Below are positions 47,430-59,880 of a stretch of DNA of 64,000 bases, one piece after another. The DNA comes from Margaritifera margaritifera. Lineage: Eukaryota; Mollusca; Bivalvia; Unionida; Margaritiferidae. Within the stretch, counting starts at the first letter, position 1. The number at the start of each line of letters is the position of its first letter. The stretch spans positions 7,091,001 to 7,155,000 of the forward strand of contig JAQPZY010001695.1 in NCBI GenBank assembly GCA_029931535.1. The letters are read 5' to 3'. Below the pieces are notes generated by a model that searched no databases, was not told where the DNA came from, and saw only the letters and a program-made list of their open reading frames with translations. The translations under genes and the position numbers were made by a program.

Positions 47430-48180
47430 TGTTATGTATGATGTTTATATAATATTATAAATATTTTAGGAAATTATAAATGTTTCTTCACTTTAATATT
47501 TGCTTGAATCTTGGTGTTTATCAGGAAAAACATGTTTAACTAGTGTCCTTGAATTAGGTTGTTTTGATCAATAAGTTTTCTCAATTTGAAGGTCAAGGTT
47601 GAATTTTGTTTACAGTTAGAATTCCATTAAGATGACTCATATTCTAGAACATTCTGTCATGTGACCAATCTTTATATATACCATGTTTGGTGGACATTTT
47701 TTCAGTTTTGACATCACCATCAGTCTTGTAAAGAGCTATTACAGTTGTGAAAATTCATTCCAAATTCTAAGAGAGGAATTATTTTAAATATTCATTGGAT
47801 TATAACAGTGCTCATAAACTTTTGGATTTTGGATTTTTAATTGATGATTTTGGAATTTAAGTGAACTTATTCAGATATTTTGGAATACTTCATTTTGACA
47901 TCAGCACATCAAGATTTCTAGTACATCAGGACTTTGGAGACCATTAGCACATCATAGCATTCAAGGACACAGCCGTGAATTCGGAACATTCTATATTTAG
48001 GACTTGTGATTAGAACAATCATTCTTATTGGATTATTAGGATTTCAAAACACATTACTGTAAGTGACTTTTTGATTTTTCATTTTTATTATCTAGTAATA
48101 AATTGCTTGTTGATTTTTACTTGATTTGTTGGTTTCACTTTCTTTCTGTTACATTTTTCTTAGACCATAGAGTCGTAACA
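47430..48180 (+). repeat. 3' LTR (751 bp)
   Basis: Same termini as the 5' LTR and one base longer because of an extra T in CATTTTGAC. Followed immediately by ATATATAT from the split microsatellite. Confidence 0.97.
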
Positions 48181-48196
48181 ATATATATATATATAT

Positions 48197-48780
48197 CCTA
48201 TCAGACGTATATTTTCCTAGAAAACATTGCGGTAATCTTGATATAGTAGAATATATCTTTTAACGTACATTATTTTATGTTCCTATGAGAAATATGATTT
48301 AGCTGTGTTTATTAACCCCAAGAAAGAATTAATTTTTCTACATAGAGCCTGTATATGTTCAATCCAATGGAATTGCTGTCAACAATTATCCCCAGAATTG
48401 TGTCCTAGGACACAATTATAATACATGCATGGTTCAATTTAGATTTAAATTATCATGTTTTAGTTTTTCTTTCTTTTGTTTGGTAGAAATCATTAAAACA
48501 TTGGTTTTCTCAGTATTTGTCTTCCTATTATTTTACTTACATTAGCAATCTAATTTATCCAGAGACATTTGTACAGACATTCCTAGATCTTAATTAGATT
48601 GTTTAAAATCTGATAGGGTTTTATCGTGTGCACATTAATCAGTGGATGAAATGCGTTTAGCTGTTTTCAAAGACAAATCATTAATGAACAGAAGGAACAG
48701 GATATGACTCAGAATTGACCCCTGCGGTATTCCACATGTTTTTGACTCCTCTTTAGGAATGTTTCCTTTCACTATGACTC
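48197..48780 (-). pseudogene. Non-LTR (LINE) reverse transcriptase relic
   Basis: The minus strand gives TCGIPQGSILSHILFLLFIN followed by DLSLKTAKR (about 48660-48745), matching the RT block that ends in IND; then HDKTLSD in place of the catalytic ADDT block, NTEKTNVLMIST, and WIEHIQALCRKINSFLGL (about 48320-48375). These are the landmarks of a CR1/jockey-like LINE RT C-terminal half. Stops are frequent. The piece is cut by the TA tract on one side and another AT tract on the other. Confidence 0.75.
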
Positions 48781-48783
48781 ATT

Positions 48784-48786
<3 letters not shown>

Positions 48787-48862
<76 letters not shown>
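48787..48862. repeat. (AT)n microsatellite followed by (GT)n
   Basis: Alternating AT to about 48862, then GGTGTGTGTGTGTGTG to 48879. Confidence 0.97.
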
Positions 48863-48864
<2 letters not shown>

Positions 48865-49034
48865 TGTGTGTGTGTGTGTAAAAGTGAAAAATGAAAGTGT
48901 ACAAATGAATTTAAAATGAAAGTGTAAAAATGAATTTATACTTATTTCAAGTCTAGCATTGATTCGAGGAAAATGTTTTTCCTATTTCTAAGATTGTACT
49001 TGTTTTTCTCACCAATCAATACATTACTATGTAC

Positions 49035-49334
49035 GGTACAGTGCCTACGTCAGTATATGAATACAGTACCTATATCAGTATATAAATACAGTACCTATAT
49101 CAGTATATAAATACAGTACCTATACCAATATATGATTACACAAGTATGTGAATACAGTACATATATCAATGCACAGAGTACATATATATGCATATGAATA
49201 CAGTACCTAAATCAGTGTATGAATACAGTATTTATATCAGTATATGAACACAGTACATATGTCTGCATATGAATACAATACCTATATCAATATATGAATA
49301 AAATACTGATATCAGTATATGAATACAGTACCTA
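49035..49334 (+). repeat. Satellite-like array, 25-bp unit, left part
   Basis: The unit is GAATACAGTACCTATATCAG plus TATAT, with variants at CCTATA/TTTATA/CATATG. About 12 copies, ending at the ACCTA that borders the inserted element. Confidence 0.93.
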
Positions 49335-50837
49335 ACAGGGCTCAGGAACAAAAATTTCAAGCACTCGTCTTTGGGACGAGTGAGTTACAAGAATTACTCG
49401 TCCCTGTCCTCATTATACTCAACACACAACACTTCTCCACTACACTGCTTATGTTTTTACTAAAGAATCAGGGATACCTGTTGCAAGTTTGATACTAAAA
49501 TGGGTCAAAGTCATGAAAATAATATATTCTAATACATGACTCCTTTTTTAACATATAATAAGAGACAAGTTTTGTAACTCGATAGATTGCATTTTGCACA
49601 CACAGCTCTTGATTTGTCAGTGGTATTCGCGTTTACAGTGAAACCTTTCATTCATCTAGTTGTCATAATTTTCCTTTTCAGTGAACTATCACACATCTTT
49701 ATCAGTTAGAATAATATGAGACAGAGAATGTCAGAATTGTATGATTTTCTTATGGTCAGACCTTGTTATGCTTGCTCCAGATCATCAGTATTTTCAAGAC
49801 TGTACAGCTTTATTAATACGTTGTCACGCCAAAGCAAAGAAACCATCATATGCGTATATAATTACTTTTCACAAGACAAATGTCAGTAACTTGCGTTTAA
49901 AAGAAGAATTCCAACCGTCTCAATTTCTACCAACTTTCGTACTAAATGGTCCTTTTGGGTCAAACCTCCATTCTAGAGAGCTACACATGGGCGCCATAAA
50001 AAGGAAGATCGCTGATTGGTCAAAAGAATTTAAACATTTCTCGGTAATTATCACAACTAGATTTCGACCAGTTAGCTGTTGTCACGACATTCTCTGCTTA
50101 ATAAATAAATTACAACAGCATGCATTGTGTGAAAGTTGGTGGGGAATCGGCTGAAACACTTAAAATACTCATTTCAAATGCATGTAAGTTGGCAACATTT
50201 TTCTTGTTCAAAGTAATTATATGCTTATGAAATTTCTGTAGGCATCTTCCCTTTGGCATGACAATGTATCAATAAAGCTTCAGTCTTGAAAATACTGGTT
50301 ACCTGGGGAACTGTAACATTGCCTGACCAGATGAAAAATCACACAAATTTTGACATTCGCCATCTCTTAACTTCACAGAGGTCTGGATCATTAAGATGCT
50401 CATTGAAAAGGAATCTTTCTCCAGATCAAAATGACACCTAAATTACTGAAAAGTGTCGCTGTAAATGCAAACACCTTTAAGAAATCGAGGGCTAAATGTG
50501 AAACTGCAACATAATGTTTATAATATTTATCCATTTAAGTATCAAGCTTACATCCGGTACCTGTGTAAAAAAACGAAGTTCTTTTTCTTTGTAACATGTT
50601 CTAGACTGGTAACAAGCAGGCAAATTAGGCATAGGTTATTTGTAACTGACGCCAAATGTTAAGCGATGTTGAACTTCGGCGCTTGTTAAGGGTAGAAAAT
50701 GCACTCAGATATATTCGCAAGGTGCGATCATGCGTCCAATCGGCCATCCCAGGTACGAGTACGTAGTAAAGTTTTGCTCGGCCCAGAAAATATTTACCCG
50801 GTCATAACGAGTAGACGAGTAGTTGTCGTAAGCCCTG
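49335..50837. mobile_element. Candidate non-autonomous hAT-like DNA transposon inside the 25-bp array
   Basis: The 25-bp array stops abruptly at 49334 and resumes at 50838 in the same phase. The insert begins CAGGGCT (49336) and ends AGCCCTG (50837), inverted ends, and is flanked by ACCTA on both sides (49330-49334 and 50838-50842), a 5-bp target duplication. Subterminal GACGAGT/ACTCGTC motifs recur near both ends, one pair forming a perfect stem CACTCGTC-TTTGG-GACGAGTG at 49363-49383. CAGGG ends and subterminal repeats fit hAT-type elements, some of which make 5-bp duplications. No transposase was recognised; the 137-codon frame at 49741-50154 has no known motif. Confidence 0.65.
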
Positions 50838-51630
50838 ACCTATATCAGTATATGAATTCAGTATCTATACCAGTATATCATACAGTATTTATATCAGTAT
50901 AAGAACAACTTACTTATAACATGATATTAATACAGTACCTATATCAGGATATGAATACAGTACCGATACCAGTATATCATACAGTATTTATATCAGTATA
51001 TGCACACAGTACCTATATCAGTATATGAATACAGTATCTATACCAGTATATCATACAGTATTTATATCAGTATATGAACACATTACTTTTATCATGATAT
51101 GAATTCAGTACCTATATCATGATATGAATACAGTACCTATATCAGGATATGAATACAGTACCTATATCAGGATATGAATACAGTACCTATATCAGTATAT
51201 AATATAGTATCTATACCAGTATATGAATACAGTATATATACCAGTATATCATACAGTATTTATATCAGTATATGAACACAGTATTTATATCAGTATATGA
51301 ACACAGTACTTATATCAGGATATGAATACAGTACCTATATCAGGATATGAATACAGTACCTATATCAGTATATAATACAGTATCTATACCAGTATATGAA
51401 TACAGTATATATACCAGTATATCATACAGTATTTATATCAGTATATGAACACAGTACTTATATCAGGATATGAATACAGTACCTATATCAGAATATGAAT
51501 ACAGTACCTATATCAGGATATGAATACAGTACCTATATCAGGATATGAATACAGTACCTATATCAGGATATGAATACAGTACCTATATCAGGATATGAAT
51601 ACAGTACCTATATCAGTATATAATAAGCAC
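50838..51630 (+). repeat. Satellite-like array, 25-bp unit, right part
   Basis: About 32 copies. A multi-unit pattern (ATACCAGTATATCATACAGT, then TTTATATCAGTATATGAACA) recurs every few units, and a final run of near-identical CCTATATCAGGATATGAATA copies suggests recent local expansion. Confidence 0.93.
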
Positions 51631-53800
51631 TTTACCAGTATGTGAGTCTACCCCATCACGAATAAAGTTATACTCTTTCAAATGTATTTAATCAGCCTAA
51701 TAGATATAGTGCAGATGCACCGCCACTCAGTGAATGAAATTAAAAGAGTATTATGTTTGCATATTTTCACTTATGATGCATGATATACAATTCTGAATAT
51801 CTGCATTATGTAGAATATCTGACTGATAAAGGTCGATTTTTCAAGATAGAACATTAATATAGATACATGAATAAACAAGGTGCAAGAAGTACACTGAAAC
51901 TGGTGTTCTTGGTATATCAATATTTAAACATAGCGGCATGGCTTGCTAACAATAAATCACGAACTTGTAGATTGTGTATCAAATAGAAATTACTATATTT
52001 ATTCTTTTTATACATGTAACAGATCTGTAGGAATAATATACAAACTTTCTGTATTTCCCATTATATTCTGGATTAGATTCTACTTATTCAAGTATAATTG
52101 TAAGTACGTTTAACTCAAATTGAAACAAAGTTAGTGTCAAAGTATTGTTTCATATCTAGCATTGACCTCTTTGATGCCTCAGATTTAATAATCAAATGAA
52201 CAATCTGGCGAAATCATACATACATCCATCCATCCATCCATCAATCATTCAGTAACGAATAAAGAAATGAACTTACAATTGACAGAAAAATAAATATTCC
52301 TTACAATTATATCATACATTTCTCAGCTCGCCTGCCCGCACATAGTCTAGAATTAGTTTCTGATAAAATCCAGCTTACTTTAGGAATTTTTTTTTTTTTT
52401 TTTTTTTTTAAAGCAAAGGGGAGATACATTTTAAATGGAAGAAAAACATTTAGAACTAGTAATTTTCTTTTTCAGTTCAATATAATTTATATAAAAAATG
52501 TCGACCACTTAGAATATATTGAAACAAAACAGTTTGATTTGCAGTTCTTTCGAGACTGTGGTTTTTAATAGATTCATTTACAGATAAGTTAGTTCAAAGT
52601 GTCGTTGAAATTTGGTTGGATTTGGGTATTATATTATTACCGCATTCCTCGCCGACATTAACAATGAACTGTAGATGCACTTTATGAACGTTTAAGTTAT
52701 CAATAAAAAGGTATACATAACGCTTACCTGACCTAAATATTAACATCAACGGACATGAAAACAAAATCTACGGCGCTAATGTATCTTACTGGAAAAAATT
52801 TTTTTTAGACGCGAGCTTCTGGCAGAACGAGGTTCAGGAATAAGATATTTTATTATGGAAAGAATTGCTTTGCTTTCCACTGCAAGGAACGAAAAATCCT
52901 TTATCTCAAGAGAAGCTATCTAAATTTTGTGTTCAGAAAAATTACAAGAGAAAGATGTATAGTTCTTACTTTCTTTGGAAATTTTGATTTCAATTTCGTC
53001 AACTGACAAATTTCCTGTTTAGCAAACTGTACCTGTCTTTCATTCTTTCTAACCTACCTTTATGTAATTAAAAAAAACACCTGTTCGACGATAAATTACT
53101 CCAAATTTTATTTTCTCATAGAAACTTAGTTTTAGAGGCTCAAAATGTATAAACCTTTACAAATAAAGAGCAAGACACCCGTTGTAGGTGGTTTTCAATA
53201 TCTGGAAATGAAATAGTACAGGAATGTATCATATTTCTCAGTATTATGTTCATATTTTATTCCAAAGGTGCTGATGCAGCTGGAGGAAAATATCCCATTT
53301 TGGCATTCGTTTTAATATTTATTGCCATCATGATGGTCATCATTATTTTTCCTTCATTTGCAGAGGCTTTAGGGCGTAGATAAAAAGTTTATGATATATT
53401 ACATATTGCAGGGAAGTTTAATGAAAAATTCCCTCGCGTGGAAAGTATTTCTAGAGGACTAATAACTGATCTACCGTCCGTATTAAACCTGAGATTTGAT
53501 GGTTATATCGTGAGAATTATTTCTGAAAAATCTAATTTCTGAGGGAATAGACTCCAAGGAACTCTTTGTTATCGCTAACTGGATTGTCAATGACAAATAT
53601 AACACACGCATATCGGTGTCAGCCCGTAAGATCCAGTGCAATCTGGTTTTGACATTTTGTTGGACTTAAACGGAGACATAACGTCTTGCTGGTTGTTTTG
53701 TCATTTTCACATTTTAAAGTATGTTTATTCCTCGATGTCTTTAATTTGTAGCATACTTGTTTTCGATTTATATGTTTAGTCACTACAATTTTACCTGAAT
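51631..53800. other. AT-rich stretch, no gene seen
   Basis: Contains a CATC tract (about 52214-52232) and a T-run (52388-52409). No coding, RNA or mobile element signal recognised. Confidence 0.4.
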
Positions 53801-53889
53801 AGTCAAAACATCGCTGGCTAGTCTTAAGCATTCAAATTTTCGATATTTTATCTTTTTTTGTTTATAAACTGAACGTCATTGAATGAATG

Positions 53890-54560
53890 TATTAGTATCA
53901 GTAGTAGTGTTACTACCAGCTGTGTGTTTCCAGTTTCGAAGAGTTTTCGTTAATTTTATGCTTCATATGAAAAAAAAAGTGTGATCTGGTGAAAGCATGA
54001 CGAGGAATGTTGGCGCATTTGCAGCCTATTCAATTGCAGCAATAATATTTAGATGGCCAAAGATGTATTTTCCTAAAAAAAAGACCTTAACATTCTGGTT
54101 ACATTTGAGATGGAAATTAGCCCCAAAGTTAAAATCATCGGAAGAGACAGAAATAGCTTTATCTTTCTAAAAAATTGTTTTTACATCGGAATTATATTTG
54201 TTAAACAAAATGTATTATTGTTACTATCAGCTATTTGTTTTCATTTTCGAAGATTCTCTATAATTTTTAACTATCCTGCCATAAAGCGTAATCTCTTGCA
54301 AATCGTATGACCTTGATGCGCTTTTTGCAGCCGATTCAATCACGTGACTAACTTACAATGACAAAAACTCTAGCCATTATTGTTAAATTTACGATAGTAA
54401 TTATCTAACCAAAGATTTTTCGAAGGATATAGAGTTTTCTATCATGATTTCTTTCACATTGGATTTATACTTGTCATTAAAAAAATAAATTATTATTACT
54501 ATCAGGGTCGCTTTCAGATGGGAAGATTCTTTATTATTTTCTATCATCCGTCATTGGCAC
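53890..54560 (+). repeat. Degenerate repeat, about 300-bp period, 2-3 copies
   Basis: TGTTACTACCAGCTGTGTGT / TTGTTACTATCAGCTATTTG / TTATTACTATCAGGGTCGC lie near 53907, 54211 and 54491, each followed by TTTCGAAGA or GGGAAGATTCT. TTTGCAGCCTATTCAAT and TTTGCAGCCGATTCAAT link the first two copies. Confidence 0.55.
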
Positions 54561-56395
54561 ACATGTGTGTCCATTTTGATACCTATGGTTCATGGAGACT
54601 ATTATTTAGTCAAGTTTCACATATTATAACTCCTATATTTTTGATATAACTGTAAGATCTTCTTTTCTTCTTGTAAACAAAATACCAACACGACTGTTAT
54701 TTCTTCACGGTATATGATATGTTTCAATTACTGGTTACAGACGTAATATAGATACACATTTATAAAACAGGATTGCCTGTATCTTTTAATATTACATTTA
54801 ATGTATTGATTTTGCTCACATATATATGTGTGTGTGTGTCTGTGTGTGTCAGTTTATATGTATCTTTCTGCTCTGTGTTCTGTCTCCTTTTATCTAAACT
54901 TTTCTGATTCTTCCTCGCCTAAAACGTAAAAAGAAATAGTTATAAAATTCGAAGTTTTATGACTATCAAAAATTGTATCCAATTATGATGCTGCAATGGG
55001 AAGACTCTATTTTACCGTTAAGGCCACGTTTTTCATGTATTTTTAATTGCGGAATCCGGTAGAATCCAGTATGCTACTGCCGTGTGTGCTCGAAGTCGGT
55101 GAATCCCGGAGGCAAATGTCACGGTAAATGGCTATTATTAAAATCCCACGGAATTACGTACTTATTGACGTTTGTTTTTAAATGGCTGAGGGCGTCCTAG
55201 AATTGTTAGTTTGAAGTCCGTATTACATCGCTTTGACATTTCCACTTAAAACACACCATTTTGGAAAGATGTCTGCTAGATTTCTCCCATGTTGTTTATT
55301 TGAAGAAATGGAGAGAGGAAGAATAAAAAAGTCCGAGACAGAACATTCTTTAGCTGGAGCGATGTGGTAACTAAGATGTCATGTAAGTGATTGTTCTATT
55401 TGCTTTTTGAAAAATGAGGTTGATGTCTTCCCTCACAATTTTCAGAGATAAATCATTTTTCCGTGATCGAAAAAAGTCCAAATTGCTTCAATAATTCTAC
55501 ATGAAAGAGAGAACATATTTTAATTCAAACCAAATGGGAATAAAGTATCATACTTTGTTGCAAATAGATTATTAAATAAACTATGAATATAGAAACGCCA
55601 ACTAAGAAAAATAGCTTGCTTGCGTCATGTAAATTCATTTAATCACCATCACTTTAGATGCCACGTATTTGAATCGAATTAGGTTAATTAACGTAACACA
55701 CAACATCAAACGATACGACAAAGCTGTTGAAAAATTATATTTATAATTGATATTTCTAGGAATTATATAATTATCTTGACATTGTTAGTAATCGGATTTA
55801 CCTTTAGATTACTTACAAAGAAACAAACAAACGCTCATTATCAATTAGGATACACCAATCTATATTTATAAACGAACAGATTCCAGAAATAATACCAGGT
55901 AAATAATGTATTTACATAATGAATAGGAGAAAACAATTCGTATATCGGTAACTTTTCTCCTCCGCTTTGTTTACATCAATTTCTTCACCTTGAGTGCTGA
56001 GAACAAAAAAGGAAAATACACATTTTCATATGGTATAATTATGAGACAGGGTGCGTTTCATTGAAAAATACTATCGCCTACGAAAGAAAAGAGGTGTTCT
56101 ACTTTTAGGTCACGTATATAAAAGTCGGAGCCAGTTCTGCTTTCAATTATTATGATATCTGCTCAATTACCTTTATTGCAGGTAGTCAAGAGGAGAAGTA
56201 TTAAAGTCAAACCTAATGTATGTCTGTCTGTATGTATGTATGTCTGCCTCTGTCTCTCCCTGCCTTAACATCACACCAGCTCATATTTACAGACAAACGC
56301 TTGCACAGCTATAGTTGATGACCCCCATGATTTCATCCATCTATTTATTTATTTTTTCTTTCTTTCATTCTCTCTTCCTATCTTTCTGCTGTGAT
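54561..56395. other. AT-rich stretch, no gene seen
   Basis: GT tract at about 54826-54849 and CTGT/ATGT tract near 56220-56248. No coding signal. Confidence 0.4.
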
Positions 56396-56397
56396 AT

Positions 56398-56527
56398 GTA
56401 CATACATACATACATACATACATACATACATACATACATACATACATACATACATACATACATACATACATACATACATACATACATACATACATACATA
56501 CATACATACATGCGTACATACATACAT
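56398..56527. repeat. (CATA)n microsatellite
   Basis: About 130 bp of ACAT/CATA tetranucleotide with one TGCG interruption near 56511. Open frames on both strands are artefacts. Confidence 0.98.
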
Positions 56528-56949
56528 TAACAGTAGGCCAACGTAATCGACATGTTACGAAAGTTGGTAACGACATTAAGATTGACATGATTTCTCAACG
56601 TTTCGTGCCAGGCAAATCTTGAACAAAAAACCATTGAGACCACCAAGAAACTTCTCCAGCTGGACGAATTATAGAAATAAAAGGGTAAAATGGTCATGGA
56701 AGCGGAGGACCAGGTGCTCAGCGTCAACAATGTGGAAGCAAGTGTACAAACTCAAGACGTCTTAACATTTTGCGTAAATGTGCATGAGTAAGGATGAAAT
56801 AGTCAACCACCTGATCAGTGATCTGTGAATGCAGCAAGCTTGCCAAAGCGAGTTACAGAATCAGCACGACAAACTAGTCGTCTCCATACACACTGGCAGC
56901 AGTCAAAGAAATATGGGCTTATATGGCACGCCAAATCGTTCAAAATAAG
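56528..56949. other. Stretch without recognised features
   Basis: Less AT-rich than average, with short frames on both strands, but no motif that identifies a gene or element. Confidence 0.35.
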
Positions 56950-58139
56950 GCGAGCTGAAGTAATCGTAGGGTGAGCTGGAGCAATTGTAGGGTGAGCTGG
57001 AGTAATTGTAGGGTGAGCTGGAGTAATCGTAGGGTGAGCTAGAGAAGGCGAGCTGAAGTAATCTTAGGGTGAGCTAGAGTAATCGTTTGCCGAGCTGAAG
57101 TAATCGTAGGGTGAGCTGGAGTAATCGTAGGTCGAGCTGAAGTAATCGTAGGGTGGGCTGGAGTAATCGTAGGGTGGAGCTGGAGTAATCGCTGGGTGAG
57201 CTGAAGTGATCGTAGGGTGAGCTGAAGTTGTCGAAGGGTGAGCTGGAGTAATCGTAGGGTGAGCTGAAGTTGTCGTAGGGTGAGCTGGAGTAATCGTAGT
57301 GTGAGCTGAAGTTGTCGTAGGGTGGAGCTGGAGTAATCGTTGGGTGAGCTGAAGTAATCGCTGGGTGAGCTGAAGTGATCGTAGGGTGAGCTGAAGTTGT
57401 CGAAGGGTGAGCTGGAGTAATCGTAGGGTGAGCTGAAGTTGTCGTAGGGTGAGCTGGAGTAATCGTAGTGTGAGCTGAAGTAATCGTAGGGTGAGCTGGA
57501 GAAGGCGAGCTGAAGTTATCGTAGGGTGAGCTGGAGTTATCGTAGGGTGAGCTGAAGTAATCGTCGGGTGAGCTGGAGAACCCGAGCTGAAGTAATCGTA
57601 GGATGAGCTGAAGTAATCGTAGGATGAGCTGAAGTAATCGTAGGATGAGCTGAAGTAATCGTAGGATGAGCTGAAGTAATCGTAGGATGAGCTGAAGTAA
57701 TCGTAGGATGAGCTGAAGTAATCGTAGGATGAGCTGAAGTAATCGTAGGATGAGCTGAAGTAATCGTAGGATGAGCTGAAGTAATCGTAGGATGAGCTGA
57801 AGTAATCGTAGGATGAGCTGAAGTAATCGTAGGATGAGCTGAAGTAATCGTAGGGTGAGCTGAAGTAATCGTAGGATGAGCTGAAGTAATCGTAGGATGA
57901 GCTGAAGTAATCGTAGGATGAGCTGAAGTAATCGTAGGATGAGCTGGAGTAATCGTAGGGTGAGCTGAAGTAATCGTAGGATGAGCTGAAGTAATCGTAG
58001 GGTGAGCTGAAGTAATCGTAGGGTGAGCTGAAGTAATTGTAGGATGAGCTGAAGTAATCGTAGGATGAGCTGAAGTAATCGTAGGATGAGCTGAAGTAAT
58101 CGTAGGATGAGCTGAAGTAATCGTAGGATGAGCTGGAGA
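56950..58139 (+). repeat. Minisatellite, 21-bp unit, about 56 copies
   Basis: The unit is GAGCTGAAGTAATCGTAGGA plus T. The left half (to about 57590) is heterogeneous (GGAG/GAAG, GTAGGG, GTTGTCG, and AAGGCGAGCT breaks); the right half is almost pure with the AGGATGAGCTG variant. Confidence 0.97.
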
Positions 58140-59880
58140 AATATATATAATGGTTAGTTGGGCAACTAGTTTGACAACATTTGATGCGTTGCTCTGAAAC
58201 TTGGCAGAGTTGTGCCCCTTTTAATCCATTTTGAATGTTCTTTTACACATTCCAACAAGTACATTCTGACAGAAACATTACGTTGTTTTACCTGAACCAC
58301 TGATTCAGACAAGAAGGGGGGCAGGAGCATCCATGTTTTATGGATACATTTCTAGTTACACTTATTTACTACAATGATTTGTGTTTATCAAGCTGTATAT
58401 CAGACTGATCCTGTTGTGACATATGTTAATGAAGAAAAACAATGTAAATCTAATTTACATTTTATTTTAGTGAATGGTTATAGTAGATAAAGCTTTGAAC
58501 AAGAACAGTTAGAATAGGACAAAACATGTATACAAATTAATCAGTGAATGTAACCTCTTAAATCAAAGTTGTAAGGGAAGCTCTTTTTTAAGTCAATTGA
58601 TAAGAATGTGAATTTCAGAAACTAGTTTCAAACATTTTAAAAGTTGTCACGGCAATTGCACATTTTTCATGTGGTCTCTTTCTCAGTTCTGTAAAATTTG
58701 AACCATACTCTCATTTCACCTGATAGGAAGTTTCTTGGTAAAAGACAGAAGTAGCACGTATGATTCTCTGAAATATAAGTGCATCAATGTCATAAAAAAT
58801 TCTCCAAATACTCGGATAAGGACACAATTCTTAAATTGTGTCTTTGTATCACCATGAATGTAATAAAGGTGGGTGTATAGCAATTTTGCTAATTCTGTTT
58901 GTAAACCTTTCCCCATTTCCAAGGCATAACACTCAAACAGTTCAAGGTATTTGAAGAAACTTGGTGTGCATATCAACAAAGTGGTGTTGATGTGATCCAT
59001 TCTTAATATAGTTTTTGCCAAGCCTACCTTGCTGGAAGCTCGACATAGTGATAAATTTAGCAGTTGTGTGTATGTGTGACTCTGTCTGCATGTCCTTCCA
59101 TCTCTCTGTCCATCCACACACATTAGATTAACCTCAGCAAAGTATAAGTTCAGGTTCAATATCCAGGCCATATCCAGGCCATGGCCAGCCTCTATTTTAT
59201 GTTATCATGGAACAAAATTTAGTGTCAGTAGTAACAGAGCTACTTAAATGGCTTGATATGGCATATCCCCATGCTTGTATTATATATTACCCCCACCCAC
59301 CAGGGGCCCAAAAAAGTATACCTCTATCACATAGGCAATCTAGGTACAAAGTTTTTGTGAATTTCCAACTGGCAGTTCAGGAGGAAATAGAGTTATGGAC
59401 AGATGGAGGGGTACACCAGTATCACCTATTCAAGCGTACGGATAATAAAAATAGACAGCATGGACCGTAATGTATTTTAAGAAGTGGGGTAACAAATAGT
59501 TCTGGACCACACAAAATACCAGTAGGTACCATAAAATTAATTAACTACCATCCTCTCTACTGTCTTGTAAAGAACATACTAGGTATAGGTATCACTCTTC
59601 TGATGGTGTTGCCCTTGTTGTCCGCTAGATTTAAATAATTATAAGATCATATGGGTTTTATTGCAATTAATTTGTCGGCATTATCCCACTCTATTTAATA
59701 CAAGGGCATGTAGCAATCACTATGTCTGTTAGTATCTCCGTCAGTCTGTAAACAGCTCTGTTGTGCATTGTCGTACATTGCGTGCTTGTTACAATGCAAG
59801 AGTCGATATTTCTTGTCTGATTTCCATCAAACCTGGAATATTTTTTTATCGTCTAAATCTCAGGAGACTTAAATAATGAA
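58140..59880. other. Stretch with old repeat pieces, no gene assigned
   Basis: CCATATCCAGGCCATATCCAGG is duplicated near 59160-59180. The 151-codon minus frame (58716-59171) and the 87-codon plus frame (59207-59470) carry no recognised motif. AATTTCCAACTGGCAGTTCA followed by GGAGGAAATAGAGTTATGGA near 59360 looks like dispersed-repeat sequence. Confidence 0.4.

Larger units (their letters stand above)
41497..48180 (+). mobile_element. Complete Gmr1-like Ty3/gypsy LTR retrotransposon (6684 bp)
   Basis: Two near-identical LTRs flank a primer-binding site, one uninterrupted gag-pol frame and a polypurine tract. The enzymes are Ty3/gypsy-like (GPY/F integrase tail, gypsy-type RT and RNase H), but integrase precedes RT as in Ty1/copia. 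That combination is known from Gmr1-like elements, first described from deuterostomes. LTR divergence of about 0.4% (two substitutions and one 1-base indel in 750 bp) and the intact frame imply a recent, possibly still active, insertion. There is no env-like frame after RNase H. Confidence 0.95.

Noticed and set aside
49741..50154. 137-codon frame as a host gene
   Set aside because: No motif or homologous pattern recognised, and it lies wholly within a candidate transposon; retained only as a note in that feature.
56315..56588. Frames with HTYI and CMYV repeats
   Set aside because: Translations of the CATA tetranucleotide tract.
58716..59171. 151-codon minus-strand frame as a gene
   Set aside because: Length is attainable by chance over 64 kb, no motif is seen, and its start overlaps a small duplicated CCATATCCAGG repeat.
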